DNA from: Stemphylium vesicarium
Taxonomy: Eukaryota > Ascomycota > Dothideomycetes > Pleosporales > Pleosporaceae
DNA: 64,000 nt
Direction: 5' to 3'
Assembly (NCBI GenBank): GCA_004380135.1
Contig: QXCR01000121.1
Location: forward strand, 26,187-90,186
In this document: positions 44,929-57,147 of the stretch, one piece after another
Position numbering within the stretch: position 1 is the stretch's first letter
Layout: each line of letters opens with the position of its first letter
The notes under the pieces: generated by a model
What the model was told of the DNA's origin: nothing
Seen by the model: the letters and a program-made list of their open reading frames with translations, nothing else
The model's database searches: none
Made by a program: the position numbers and the translations under genes

Positions 44929-46494
44929 TTAATTCATGTAATCGCCATGCGAGTAGTCCTGGCGTCTTGACTCTGGAGGTGGCGTCAGCTGCTTCTCCCA
45001 CTCCTTCATCAAATGCGATGCCGTACGTTTGAGGTTGCTCGGCGACACCTTGCTCATGTCAGGCCAGTTGAGAGAGCTACGCTTCTGATCGCGCGGTGCG
45101 AGGTCCTCTTGGTTGATCGAGGTGAGCGACGAAGCCTTGGAGTCGTGGCGTTTTGCGTGATACCTAGTGCTGGTGCTTGTGCGCGAGCTTCCTGGACCAG
45201 ATACGGGCGAAGTTTGCGCGTCTGACTCGTCCGAGCTATCCTTGGAGTCTGCCACGTCTACCAAAAGAGAATCGTTGGGGGTGTCCCAGTTGTCCCAGTC
45301 TTCCTCCGATGCCACTTTGCGTATTTGCTTTTGAGGGGTAGATGTGTTCTTAAGCGCGCTCGTCTTCTTGTTTGTCGCAACCGTCTTCGGGTCGTTCACG
45401 CCCATTTCTTTCCAGAAATCATCACCGAAAGAGCCGGTCTGGGGTGTCGATTTCTTCGAGCTGGCGGACCGACTCAGAGGGGGGCGACCATCGGAAGGTT
45501 TTCGGCCGGATTTGGAGAGGGCCTTGACACCTGTCATCCCGGCGGCACCGTCAGCGTTGTTGATGGCCTCGTCGCCCACAGTAGCCTGGCGAATGTCTTC
45601 GATGAAAGTGAAGAGTCCCTTTTTGAAGTCCGTGGCCATTTGGGTTCCGGCGCGGATGAGCTGCTCCCGTTGTATGGTCGGCATGCCACTCATGTCATAG
45701 CGGTCGAGATCGCCAGCCGTGACCATTTGCCTTGTGATATCCGAGGATGTAGAAGCTCGTGCGGGGAGTTGGGGACGCATGCTGGGGGATTGATCGCCTA
45801 GTAGATCGGACGTCTGGGGGAAGGACGGCGGCTCGGTACGTTCGGGGGAGAGTAGCGACAGGGTACGCAAATGTCGCGAACCGCTGAAGACCTTGCGCTG
45901 GGAGGGTTTCGCCTGGCTGAGGAGATTCCTTCTGCGCTCCATTTCCTTTTGCATCGACAAGCCAGGGCCATCGTCATCGTAAGGGCTTGGTGGAGCGTTC
46001 GCAAGCGAGGTATCCAGAGGACGCAGGGCAGTGACCTTGCGCACCTCGTTGCGCATCTTGTTGGCCTCGTGCTGGGCCCAGTGCGACTTGAGCGTCTTCA
46101 GGTCGGCCTCAGCTTTCTCCAGCTCCTCCTTGAGTTCTAGCACGAAACGCTCCTGTGCAGCCAGAACTGCGAGTAAATTTGTTTCGGCAGGCGATTCCTC
46201 TGGCTCTGGCGAGCGGGAAGACGTGGTGCCGTTCATCCATGATTGCGGACGCGATCGTGTCGAGGATGCAGGCGAATTGGTACCAGTGGCCGGTTGGATT
46301 GGAAACTGGAGAGAAAGGCGCTTGCCTTGACCGACAACGTCAACCGTCTTGGAACGGGTGTGTGACGGCATGGCTTTCGGAGGTGAAGGTTGAGGAAGAA
46401 CGGTGGAATTGGCGGCGTCGGGAGATATAATTTCGGCCTGGGATGACGAGTCCGCCCCTTTGTCATGCAGGGTTCGTGTCTGTGCTCGATCCAT
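44929..46494 (-). CDS. DUF4048-family protein
   Basis: An intronless frame starting at an ATG at 46494 (MDRAQTRTLHDKG) gives 521 residues. The frame stays open upstream to an ATG at 46752, but that extension is low in similarity to protein and is more likely leader sequence. Features are HTRSKTVDVVGQGKRLSLQFPI, characteristic of DUF4048; a coiled-coil segment near residues 110-155 (AAQERFVLELKEELEKAEADL); then Ser/Pro-rich disordered regions with FTFIEDIRQATVG, GDDFWKEMGV and EDWDNWDTP motifs. Many Ser-Pro and Arg-Ser sites suggest phosphorylation. The biochemical role is unknown. Confidence 0.85.
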   Translation of the reverse strand: MDRAQTRTLHDKGADSSSQAEIISPDAANSTVLPQPSPPKAMPSHTRSKTVDVVGQGKRLSLQFPIQPATGTNSPASSTRSRPQSWMNGTTSSRSPEPEESPAETNLLAVLAAQERFVLELKEELEKAEADLKTLKSHWAQHEANKMRNEVRKVTALRPLDTSLANAPPSPYDDDGPGLSMQKEMERRRNLLSQAKPSQRKVFSGSRHLRTLSLLSPERTEPPSFPQTSDLLGDQSPSMRPQLPARASTSSDITRQMVTAGDLDRYDMSGMPTIQREQLIRAGTQMATDFKKGLFTFIEDIRQATVGDEAINNADGAAGMTGVKALSKSGRKPSDGRPPLSRSASSKKSTPQTGSFGDDFWKEMGVNDPKTVATNKKTSALKNTSTPQKQIRKVASEEDWDNWDTPNDSLLVDVADSKDSSDESDAQTSPVSGPGSSRTSTSTRYHAKRHDSKASSLTSINQEDLAPRDQKRSSLNWPDMSKVSPSNLKRTASHLMKEWEKQLTPPPESRRQDYSHGDYMN

Positions 46495-48145
46495 GGAATC
46501 TGCTCCTCCAAGGTAAAACAGCGAATTGCTCGTATGTTGTCCCTTCGCGAGGGTACAGAGAATGGTTGAGAGACGAACGCGGCGAGCGAGTCGGTGAAGA
46601 ATAAGCGAGGCGGCGGCTGGGGAGCTGCCGTAGACTTCGAGATAAAGGGCTAGAAGCGCTGTGGGTAGACCAACCAATCGGAGGAGGAGAGACCCTCTAA
46701 CCCAAGAGCACCAGGACTTTAGGAGCGTGTGGCTGGCGACGCAAGAACCCATACCAAGGACATTGAAGAGGGCATATCTCGCTGTTAAAAGGCAGCAATA
46801 GGTCTCTCGACACTCTTACAGCCGAAGCCGTAGTCTTTGTGGTATCGTCCCTCACGCGCTCAGACGCTCAGGCCACAAACAAGCCATTTCAGGAACCATC
46901 TCCTGGTAGGACCCGTGGACGTTCCATGGGGTTGCTTGCGCGGCTAGTGTGACTACCTACAGAGGGGCAGTGGGGGGGGGGCATGATCATATGGCGTTGG
47001 GCTTGTTGAGGTTGACTTTTATCGTTAGTAGCAAGAAAAAGACGTCATGGTATTTGCCTGGAGGCAGCATCGTGAAATAGACAGCTGCTTTACGTGCAAG
47101 ACGTCAAAGACGACATGACAGGTCTGTGTTTGAGGTTCCTGGATCAACATTGCGATGGGCGGAAATGAGGGGTCGGCCGCGTAACTTGGCTATGAGGACC
47201 CCGGTGCAGCGCAATTTCACTGTCACTTTAACAAGCTTCCTTTGTCCTTTAACGTTCATCGCACACGTTCGCCGAGAAAATTCTGTTGTTTTGACTGCGC
47301 TGTACAAACTATCGCCGTCTTGTAATTGCACGCTCTTCTCGTCAGACCAGCAGCCCCTTGGGAACCGCAGCGGTTCCGCAAAGTCCGTCTGGGTTAGCTT
47401 GAAACAAAACGCTCGTATAATCTCTTTCGACCCAATGCCACAGCCTAGACTGGGCCGAGGACGGGATTCCATGCTGGCTAAATGCTGCATCGACGCGAAA
47501 CGACGCGCATCGCGTCGCAACAACGTCTTTGTCACAGCAACGCGATCAAAAGCAAACCTCGGCAAAATTGAGGCGCGGGCGTTGCCGTTGACGATGCACC
47601 GCCGCACGTTCGGCTGGCAAAGCGACTGACGAACAGTGGTAGCCTTCCGCCTGCTGCATCCTACCCGCACAATGTGGAGCTTATGCAGGGCGATGATGTT
47701 GAGCGGCTGAAAATAGTCTCGTAGTATGGGGGTCGTCACAACGGTCTTGTTCAAGATTTTGTGGGTAGGAGGACAAATGTCAGAATCGACTCGAGACGCC
47801 GCCCAAGGCTCGTTTTGCTATTGATTCAGCCATGATGCCCTTCGGCGCCGTGTTCATTTCGCCAACAACGTCATGGCGGGGGTTTGTGCGTTTGCGTTTT
47901 GTTGATGGAGACCAGCCCGTTGCCTCGGCGATGATAGGGCTGAGGACCCTGCGCACCCTCGATATACATCACCGAACATCGCGGTCATGTAGCGGTATCA
48001 CCACGAACCCACATCCTATTACTATCTGAAAACTACTTCTTAAGCAATTCGCTGCCTATTTGCGCATTGTACTTGAGGAATCGCCCAAACTTGCGAATCT
48101 CCCCAGGCCTACTTTTTCCCTCACAACCCCGAAATCGCGCCTACC
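46495..48145. other. Intergenic between divergent genes, G-run present
   Basis: No supported gene. A run of ten G occurs at 46972-46981. Long overlapping frames on both strands at 47104-47754 have no domains, so I treat them as chance. Confidence 0.5.
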
Positions 48146-50424
48146 ATGGCCGAGGGCTACCAGGTCATGGAGGAGTTGGGCAGTACGTAATGCCCACTAT
48201 TTCACGAAACAAGGCTGACTATGAGATAGGCGGGAGCTTTGGAAAGGTATTCAAGGCAATTGAGAAGAGTACTGGTGAAACTGTGGCCATTAAACATGTA
48301 CGGATCCCCTCAGCCTCTCACCGCCCATACGAAGGGTCATCGCATATGCTGACCCCACATAGATCGACCTCGAAGACAGCACCGAAGAGCTGGCCGACAT
48401 ACAAGCCGAAATTGCACTGCTGAGCACATGCCACAGCCCGTACGTCACAGAATACAAGACCAGCTTCGTCAAGGGCGTCAAGCTATGGATCGTCATGGAG
48501 TACTTGGGCGGAGGATCTGCTGCAGACTTGTTGGCACCCGGTACCTTCAGTGAAGCACACATCGCCATCACATGCAGAGAGCTGCTCCTCGGACTAGACT
48601 ACCTCCATTCGACCGGAAAGATCCACCGCGATATCAAAGCCGCCAACGTACTCCTCACAGACCAGGGCAAGGTCAAGCTGGCCGACTTCGGTGTCGCCGC
48701 ACAACTCACCAACATGAAATCCCAACGCATGACGTTCGTCGGCACACCGTTTTGGATGGCGCCAGAGGTCATCCAAGAAGCTGGGTACGACTTTAGAGCC
48801 GATATCTGGTCGCTGGGCATTACTGCAATGGAGCTGGCAGAGGGCGCGCCACCACATGCAGGATCTCACCCCATGAAGGTGCTCTTCACGATCCCCAAGA
48901 ACCCAGCACCCAGGCTAGAGGGCGACCACTGGAGCAGAGACTTCAAAGACTTTGTTGCCCAATGTCTGATCAAGGACCCCGACCGACGTGCGACGGCAAA
49001 GGAGCTGCTGAAGCATCGCTTCGTCCAGCGTGCAGGCAAGGTTGAGGCGCTGCGCGAGCTGGTTGAGCGCAAGCAGATGTTTGACGCTCAGAGGGAACAA
49101 CAAGCAGTATCCCATCCCAAGTACTACGAAGAGACCATGTCAGTATATCCTGAAATTACCCCACTGGAAAATACTAACATCTATCAGGGTCGACCTTTCC
49201 TCCAAAATCGACGACGACGATGAGTGGGACTTTGACACGGTGAAGCGTGGAACAGTGGCGGCACGACAAACAATGAAGCAACGCAAGCTACCCCGACCAT
49301 CCTCTTCGGGCAACGAAGAAATGCAGAGTATGATGCAGCGTATGGAGCTGAACGCTGCTCCCTTGGGCGATATCACCGAGTCGCCATTACCATCACGCCG
49401 TCGAACACCTTCTCAAAGGACATCCCAAGCCACAGCTTTACGGGTTCCCTCTGGCAACACACCCACCGCACGCCGTGTTAGCAACGTCGGCAATGGCAAC
49501 AAGCAGCCGCTGGGAGTAGACATGACGTTCGGTAACTCACCGTCAACCGTACGACATTTCAAACGCGTTTCATCTGGTGAGCGTCGTCCGGCATTGCGTT
49601 CTAACCCCCCAAGCAACCAAGCTACTCAAGACAACCAGTCTTTCCATCCGAACCCAGAAGCCCGCACCTTCCGACCATCTCCACCGAGCTCCAACCACCC
49701 ATTGGAAGTGAACAACGAGAACGAACCACCCATCCCCGACAACGCGCACATGCCCATCACAAAAGACGCTTTATACGGTCGACGAGCATACAGCAAGGTC
49801 TTGGATTCGGTCTTCCAGGAGGCACATGCAGACACCGCATTACCACACCAGCGGGACGCCATTGGACGTGTTGCTCAAGCATGGCAGCACCTTGACGAAG
49901 TCGATCCCCATGGCGAGTTCATGCTTCTGAAGGCCATGGTGGACCGCCTTAAGAATGACACGAAGCTCGCCTCAGCGCTCGGAATCGAAGTGTCGTGCGC
50001 ACAGTCGCCCTACAGACACCACACCAAAACCAGTGAGACCAGCTTGGGCGGCACTACCGTGCACGGATCAGGAACAACTCGCCTTCGGTCCACCCCTTCC
50101 AACTCATCCGTCTCGACCGCCAGCAAGGACTCAGAAGAGTATGATCGCACGCCGTCGTCTCCCCACACGCCTATGCACGGCTCACCAATGAAGGCCCAGA
50201 AGCTTGTCATGGCCAAGAACAACCCCCATCTCAGGTCGCACAAACGTCGCCAGAGTGCTTTCGTTGTCGGTGAAAAAGGCATCAGTGCCGATGGTCTCGG
50301 AGGCTTCGATGAAAAGAAGTTGCCCGGCTATGTGGAACCCGGCATGGAACAGCAAGGCCTGCTTGCTGACATCCTCTACGGGCAGTGGACGCAGGGTCTA
50401 CGGAACCGCTGGCCTGCTGCATAG
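48146..50424 (+). CDS. STE20-family protein kinase, GCK-III type (Sid1/Nak1/Kic1-like)
   Basis: Exons 48146-48182, 48230-48297, 48363-49138 and 49188-50424 give 705 residues. The kinase domain starts at the N-terminus: [23 protein letters not shown] joined to [31 protein letters not shown], the catalytic loop HRDIKAANV (H123), [28 protein letters not shown] and [15 protein letters not shown]. The C-terminal 400 residues are Ser/Pro-rich with a C-terminal conserved tail ([16 protein letters not shown]). Fungal kinases of this group act in the septation-initiation network or the RAM/morphogenesis network, controlling septation and polarised growth. The residues seen do not decide between Sid1 and Nak1 orthology. 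The last intron has the less usual donor GTCAGT. Confidence 0.95.
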
Positions 50425-51540
50425 TCTGTGTTCTTGCGTTTCCTTATCAGCTGTTATTTTCCTGCATTCCTTCCTCCTCTTTCCGACATTATTTCGAAGC
50501 GACGTATATGGCGGATGGCGGCGCTTTCAGTTCCTCTTTTTTTCTTACTGCGACGAACTCGTTACGACTAATGATGCGCTCATGACTCTGGGGTTGTGGG
50601 TTTCATCATGGATGCGACGGGATGCTTAATTTGCGGCATTGGATATAGGCGTTTTTGGTTTCCGGCATGATGGCAATCGAAAGGCTTCTTTTAGGGGAGG
50701 TTGTCATTCTTGTATAAATAGATTTTCCCACCATTTGTAATAAAGATACCGAATCTTGATTGTCACGACGACACAAGCTGCTCGATCCTCTTATCGATCA
50801 TTTCTGTGCGATGTCAAATGCACTGTGGTGGTTCGGCTGTTGGAACGTCGATGTCGTCGTTCTTCCCGCATCCTAGTTCTCCGCTCTTGCATCCCACGCC
50901 TTCCTTTGCCGTGCAGTCAACTCCATTACTCCATCGACTTAACTGCACGAGTTCATCTCCACATCTCTCTTCACCCATTCCGAACAAGTGATCTCGGAAC
51001 GCGGCAATGCAGCATGACAACAACTCCAAGCTAACCAACACTCCGGACATGACGTGCAACCGCCGCCCGCCAATCTCTCCTCCCACATGCATCCGAATAA
51101 TACCCCATCCCGCATCCAGCATTTGTAACCCGCGTTTAGTCTAGCTTGCAGACGTCAGCACCTGTCACTGAAGCCCCCTCATCCCTGTACACGGCTCACC
51201 CGTCTCGCTCCTAACGGTACCATGTGCGTATATCCCCGCGTCTAATTGGCCGCAACAACCGGCCTTACCATGAATCCGCTGCGTGGTTTTTTAACTGGTA
51301 CCGAGATGCGAAGTTACCAAGGTCTGCGCTTGGCTGGGGGCTGAAAAGGCTTGGGTAAAAGCTTATGGCTCCCTGGGTATATAAATAAGAGATGCCGAAG
51401 CCTGTTTCCTTGGCTGGGCATCAAGGCTTGGTGAAGCTTAAGTCTTTTTCTCTACTGCTTGCTTTGAGCTATTCTTGGGGGGACTTTGGCGGACCGGCTT
51501 GACTCTGATTTTACGAGAGCTAGAAGGTTAGAAGGTCGAG
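50425..51540. other. Intergenic
   Basis: This holds the kinase 3' region and the promoter of the phosphatase gene. No coding evidence. Confidence 0.5.
51378..51387 (+). promoter_or_regulatory. TATA box upstream of the acid phosphatase gene
   Basis: The sequence TATATAAATA lies 154 bp before the start codon, a plausible distance for a core promoter with a leader of about 120 nt. Confidence 0.5.
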
Positions 51541-53461
51541 ATGAAAATTCCGCAAGTTGGGGTTGTTGCGGTGGTTGTTGGGGTTGTTGGGGCTGTGGGG
51601 GCGGCGCCGACCACGACGTTGTCTGCGGCGCAGGATGTGGGGATGAGTACCATGGATGTGTATCCTCCTTCTGGTAGTAAGTTTTCGCCCGATAAATGCT
51701 TGGTTTTGCTGTACATTTCTTCGCTTGGAATAGAGATGCTGACTTTAATCTTCCATAGCCGAGGTTAATTCTGAGCTCTTCCCGCCAGAGTCTGTGGTTG
51801 GGTTTCCTGGTCGTGAGTATACAACTTACTTCTTGTATTTTGTGAAAATATTGAACAATGAGAAGTTCAGAACTTTAGGAGTTGAACTAACCTGCATGTT
51901 GTAGCAACGCCTACAGGAGTACAGCCAAATGCCATTCAAACAGCACCGGCCTATCCGTACAATGACCAAGCTGCGTTTTCGTGGCCGCTGATCAAACCTC
52001 AGCCGCATGGTAGTGGTTCGCAATCTCCAGAGTTTGATATTGCCAAACAATGGGGCAACCTGAGTCCATGGTACTCTGTCCAGAGTGCGGACTATGGCCT
52101 GCCAGATGCTAGCCCTCTAATTCCGGACGGGTGCGACATCACCCAGATGCACCTACTGTACCGTCACGGAGCCAGGTACCCCACCAGTGGTGCTGCGCCA
52201 GCAACCTTCGCTGAGAAAATTGCGAACTCGACCAAGACCGGGCTGTCGTTTTCTGGGGAGCTCAGCTTCTTGAGCAACTGGAAGTACAAGCTTGGTGCTG
52301 AGCTCCTCACCCCATCTGGTCGCAGCGAGAACTTTATGCTAGGAATTGAGTATCGGCAGCTGTACGGCCATCTGCTCAACAACTTCACCGAAGCCGGCAA
52401 GATCCCCGTCTTCAGAACCGAGAGTCAAGACCGCATGGTCAAGACGGCAGAGAACTTCGCCGCAGGATTCTTCGGTGTGCCGGAGTACATGTCCGAAGTG
52501 AACATCGAGCTACTCGTTGAAACCCAAGGAGTCAACAACTCCGGGGCACCATACGACGTGTGCAACAACTCCAACATCGACACCCGAGGAAGCATTGGCA
52601 GTGCTGTAGCATCTCAATTCGCAGCCAACGCATTCAACTCCACGCTTGCGCGTCTCCAGTCCCAAGCCAGCGGGATAACCTTCACATCCACCGACGCCAT
52701 CGCCATGCTCCAGCTCTGCTCGTACGAAACGCACGCACTAGGCTACTCCCCCTTCTGCACGCTCTTCAGCGAGGAAGATTTCTTAAACTACGAGTACTAC
52801 TTCGATCTCTCCTTCTACTACAACAACGGCCCCGGGTCCCCCGTGTCCGCCGCGCAAGGAAAGGGCTTCTTGGATGAATTCATCGCTCGCTTTACGCATA
52901 CGGTGCCTGAGGCAAACTCCGCCCTCAACGAGACATTTGACAATTCGTCGACGTATTTTCCGCTGGATCAGTCGATTTACGCGGATGCTACGCATGAGGT
53001 TGTTGTGCTGGATACGCTAACTGCATTCAATTTCACCGCGCTATTCAAAGGGCCGCCGTTAAGTCCAAAGGGGAATCAGGGAAGGAACGTGTTCGTCGCG
53101 AGTAAGGTTGTGCCGTTCGCCACGCACTTTACGACACAGGTGTTGAGTTGTCCGGCTATGCAGCCTAGCAAGCAGATCAGGTTTATCGTGTATGTACCCC
53201 CTTTTTTCCTCTTTTCCCTGTCCGCACAACGTGTTTCTGGGGCGTCTCTGGCTAACAGAAACGATTAGGAACGATGCCGTCATCCCGCTCCATGAATCAC
53301 ATCCCGGATGCCCGGAGAACGCAGATGGGCTTTGCTCATTCGACAACGTGGTCGAGGTACTGCAGAAGAGGAGCGCAGAGATTGATTTCGCCTATGATTG
53401 TTTCGCGAATTACACTGCTGTGCCTGGTATGAATTACAACGGGCGCGCGCCGAGATCATGA
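51541..53461 (+). CDS. Secreted histidine acid phosphatase (phytase-like)
   Basis: Exons 51541-51676, 51759-51812, 51905-53189 and 53269-53461 (all GT-AG) give 555 residues. The signal peptide is hydrophobic (VGVVAVVVGVVGAVGAAP). The catalytic motif RHGxRxP is present at residues 150-156 (LYRHGARYP), with the nucleophile His151. The distal proton donor motif reads THE at 426-428, where many family members have HD. Other family landmarks are WGNLSPWY, FRTESQDRMVKTAENFAAGFFG and LCSYETHALGYSPFCTLF. Numerous N-glycosylation sites and paired cysteines fit a secreted enzyme. It releases phosphate from phosphomonoesters; whether phytate is a substrate is unclear. Its stop lies only 158 bp from the stop of the converging rhodopsin-domain gene. 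Confidence 0.95.
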
Positions 53462-53619
53462 ATCCTATAGACTATTGGCGAGTACAAAAGAATACGGTGC
53501 AAAATGTGAAGATTGGAATGTAATTTTTGTATACCATATCATTACCCCATCCATCCTATTCCATCCCCGCAGAAGAGAACCATCGAACCAGCAACGATCC
53601 TCCCCCTTCACTTTCCCTT

Positions 53620-55238
53620 TCAAACATCCTCCCTCCTCGTCCTAGACGCCACATACCCCCTCTTCCCCGCCCCCGGACCAGTACCATCACCGCCGCCACC
53701 ACCACCGCTAGTAACCTCGACCCTGAAATCCCTCTGAACATTAACATGCATTCCATCCAAACTCTGCTGTTGCCCGACAATCCTCCTCTGACTCCCATCG
53801 TCCCGCACATCACCACCATCATCTTCATCATCACTACCATTACTATACTCGTCCAAATCGCCGTAGATCTTCGTCTCCACACCTGCGCCTTTACTCTTGC
53901 CGCCAAGGTAATTCCGCGTCATGCTGTCTGGGCGTGCGGTATCCTCGAGCTCCATCCACTGTTTCTTGCTTGAAGACGTGATTCCACCCGGTCCTGCTCC
54001 TTGGCCCGTCAACTTCTTGCGAGTAGACCGGCTTCTATTGTTGCCACCACCATTATTACCGTTGTGGTTGTTGCCGGAAGGTGAGGACAAGTCACGCGAA
54101 TTCCCGGTCCCGGTCCATGTGCTGAAGCGCGCGATGAGGTGTTTGAGCAGCGGGTGGCAGGCGGGTAGGTTTGCGACGAACATGCCTACGTTCATTTCTG
54201 CAGAGGCCCAGGCGAGGATGTCGCTTAGGTTCTCGAGGAGGCGGGTTTGGTCGTTTAGGCCGATTAGGAATTTTAGGCGGACGATGGGGGCGATTGATGC
54301 GCTTGGATAGGGTGTTAGTTTAGAATATTGGGTTGTTGTTGAGATCTTTCAAATGTGGACTAGGGCTATGTGGGAGGTTTACAGCTACTACTGCGAGTAC
54401 TTTTGTTGGAAGAGAGGGAGGCTACTTACAAGATGCCCAGGCCCAACATTGCCATAACAGAGCCTTTGACGCGCCAGTCGAGTTGCACGTCCCAGAGGAG
54501 GAAGATGGGCAGTGTGGCGAAGATCCAATCTGTTGCTATGGATACGACGGCTACGGCGTAGGAGAGTGTCGTTTGGATGGTACGGGGTTGACATTGACCT
54601 TCCATGGCGACATACCAGTTCTTCCTATTCATGTCATTAACCCTTCATCCTCGCCCCTTCTTCAGAATATAGCGTTGACTTACTGCACCGGCACGCATTG
54701 AAAAAACAGATACATTCCCGTTCCGCCCATGACGATGAAACAAGATATCATACAGATGTAGATGACGTATTCAATCCACTTCTTGCCGCTCGCGATGCGG
54801 ATTAGGGCGAAGCCGATGCTGCATTTTATGGTGATGAGAGTAAAACACCATGGTTCCTGGAAGACGTAAAACCACTAAAACTCATTTGTCAGTATAGATT
54901 GCTAGAAAGGCTGTGAAATTAGGATCGGACATACCCTTAGCGAGTTTGAATATTGATACTCGGTCAACGAGCCGTCGTACTGGCCGACGCCACTCCATGC
55001 CATGCCAATAGTGGCGATTGTGCTGACGCTCCAGAAAGGCTGAGACAAAAGGTCAGTGAGATTGTATTAGGACACAAGAAAGCCCATTGTATCTTACGAG
55101 ATTGATCAACATAGCCCAATCATCAGCTCCCCATGCTTTCCTCTTAGTCCGTATCCAAAACCGCAAGATGGTTGATATGATATCGAACGGCAGTGGTATC
55201 AGCGCCGACAACGCCATCGGATAAGACGTCGGCGCCAT
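53620..55238 (-). CDS. Seven-helix rhodopsin-domain (SAT4/PTH11-like) membrane protein
   Basis: Exons 55238-55098, 55039-54935, 54874-54684, 54624-54430 and 54301-53620, all in phase, give 437 residues. Landmarks are TILRFWIRTKRKAWGADDWAM in the first loop, the joined INL-PFWSVSTIATIGMAWSG, WFYVFQEPWCFTLITIKCSIG, a conserved FFQCVPVQ, a second extracellular segment (AMEGQCQPRTIQTTLSYAVA), then DWIFATLPIFLLWDVQLDWR and MNVGMFVANLPACHPLLKHL. The cytoplasmic tail is Gly/Asn/Ser-rich and disordered. This is the fungal family usually annotated as rhodopsin domain or integral membrane protein. It is related to PTH11-type receptors but lacks a CFEM ectodomain. Ligand and coupling are unknown. Confidence 0.92.
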
Positions 55239-57147
55239 AACTGTCAGAAGTCGATATTCCAAACCTTAAACTTTGGAAGGGTCTTCCGACAGCGTCTACA
55301 CCAAACTCTATTCTGAACGCGGGAAGAAAACAAGTCACAAAAACAGAGAGAGCGAACTAGACGTCGACGCCGGGACAGGATCCGGGATGTATGGGGAAGA
55401 ATAAAAGAAAAAGAGAGAGCAAGGAGACCGCAGCTTGGAACATAGAATTGGAGCACCCACCGCCTCGAACGGGATAACCATGTCTGTTGCAAGCAAACCC
55501 TTACCCAGTTAGCAGTCAGTCAGTTCCATTCTAGACGCAACAGATGGATGACAAGGCACGTGTGTTTTTCTCGGTTCCAAAGCTCTGGTACGCGACCTTC
55601 CAAAATCCACTCGAATCCAATATCATGGCATATTCTGTTAGTCACATCACCTCCCTCCCCGAAGTCTCTTGCCCGTTCGCCGTCTGTGCAACCGCTGCAA
55701 AAACCCCAACTAGACTCTCAAGCTGAACGTCCCACACGCTGGTTTAGCATTAACGACGCACGCCCACACGCCGCACACACGCATGCACGTACGACGACGA
55801 CGACGCACCAACGGGGCCGTCGACCGACCGACCGACGGAACGGGATGTGCGCTGCTATAGCTGAAAGGGCCAAAGGGGACGCTAGTGCCGGTACTACGCG
55901 CCGCGGCACATATTCCCCGTCCCACAATATTCTGTGGGGATGACGACTATTTTGAAACGGGAGGCTGCCCGCTACCTTGGTCACAAGCAGAGTTTTTTTC
56001 CCTTGGTTGTTGTCGGTGCTGGTATTCCACAATTCATTCCTGTTTTGAATCGGGGGGATGGAAGCGAAGGTTCGCGTTTACGGATAGCGGGTGATATGGA
56101 CCATGGGACTTTTGGTCGTCGCAACTACCTGTTTTGGTAGGTAGGTACCGGTGGTATCCCTGAGTCTGTATCTGTGAGGACTATGACTACGACGAGATCA
56201 ACATCAGACGCTCTTTATAGCGTACCCCCGCCATTAACAGAATACCCATTCGTTATATACCTAGGTAGCTTAGCCGTCTAGGTAGTCAAAGCACGAAGCG
56301 CAAGGACGTGCGTACTCAGGCTTTGATTATCGCCAGTTCGTGCGCCCTTCTTTTGCCAAGTACCCACCTCGTCTTGACGTTGCATCTGCACAAGGGACTC
56401 GCATGTTCTCACGCAACCACAACCACCAACGTCCCATGTTTGAGCATCGAAAGAGGTGGGGATGTTCATGTTTGAGCATTCGGACCTAGATACGCCAACG
56501 CCCAGGCATATCGCATATCGTATCCCCCCACGTTACAGAACGCAGCTGCAGCGAGGAGAAAAAGCTTACGTGGACATGTGTATTCGGCCAACGTTCAAAT
56601 TTCCGGAGAGCACCAATTGCACAACCCAGAACAAGGATTTCGCATTCCTCTCTCCAAGATTCCTTCCCCCCATTCATTATCAAGAAAAAGTGATTGTGAT
56701 TGTTCCACACCGGGTATCCTTGTCCCCCATATCATACGATACCCTGGCGCTTCTTCGGCCTCACTTTTTCTCTCGACCGTCTTGTCTCCAGTTTAAATAA
56801 AATGAAGATTTTCACCGCCCCTTCCCCTCCCGACAACAACCCTGGTAAGACGTTGTACACCGGAAAGCGAGGCTCCATAGCGGGTTGAGACGCAGCCGTT
56901 GCGCTTTCGTCGTTCTAGGCCTAAGGGAAGGGTTTCAGGGTTCCTCTCCCCCGCTCTATGTGTTGGCCAAGTTGAGCAAGCGATGGCTGTTGGTTGTTCG
57001 TTGTATTAATTGGTTTCGTTGAAGTATAGTGGTGCCTCCATATGAACATAACTTTTGTGATTTGGTTCCTAGTTCTTTTTTTCTCCAATTCATGTCGCGA
57101 GTTTTATAGACTGGACTTATTGTGCAGACATTGCTAATAATCTGAAA
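55239..57147. other. Intergenic with microsatellites
   Basis: About 1.9 kb without a supported gene. It contains an ACG trinucleotide run (about 55788-55806), a GACC tetranucleotide run (about 55821-55836), and several copies of the short motif TAGGTA between 56138 and 56285. Confidence 0.5.
55788..55836 (+). repeat. Two adjacent simple repeats, ACG and GACC
   Basis: About six ACG units are followed shortly by about four GACC units, separated by about 15 nt of unique sequence. Confidence 0.8.

Noticed and set aside
46495..46752. N-terminal extension of the DUF4048 protein from the ATG at 46752
   Set aside because: The extra 86 residues do not resemble the rest of the family, and the ATG at 46494 begins the recognisable N-terminus. 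Kept only as a low-probability alternative.
47104..47754. Long overlapping frames on both strands
   Set aside because: Neither strand gives a recognisable protein, and mutual overlap of similar length suggests chance in GC-balanced DNA.
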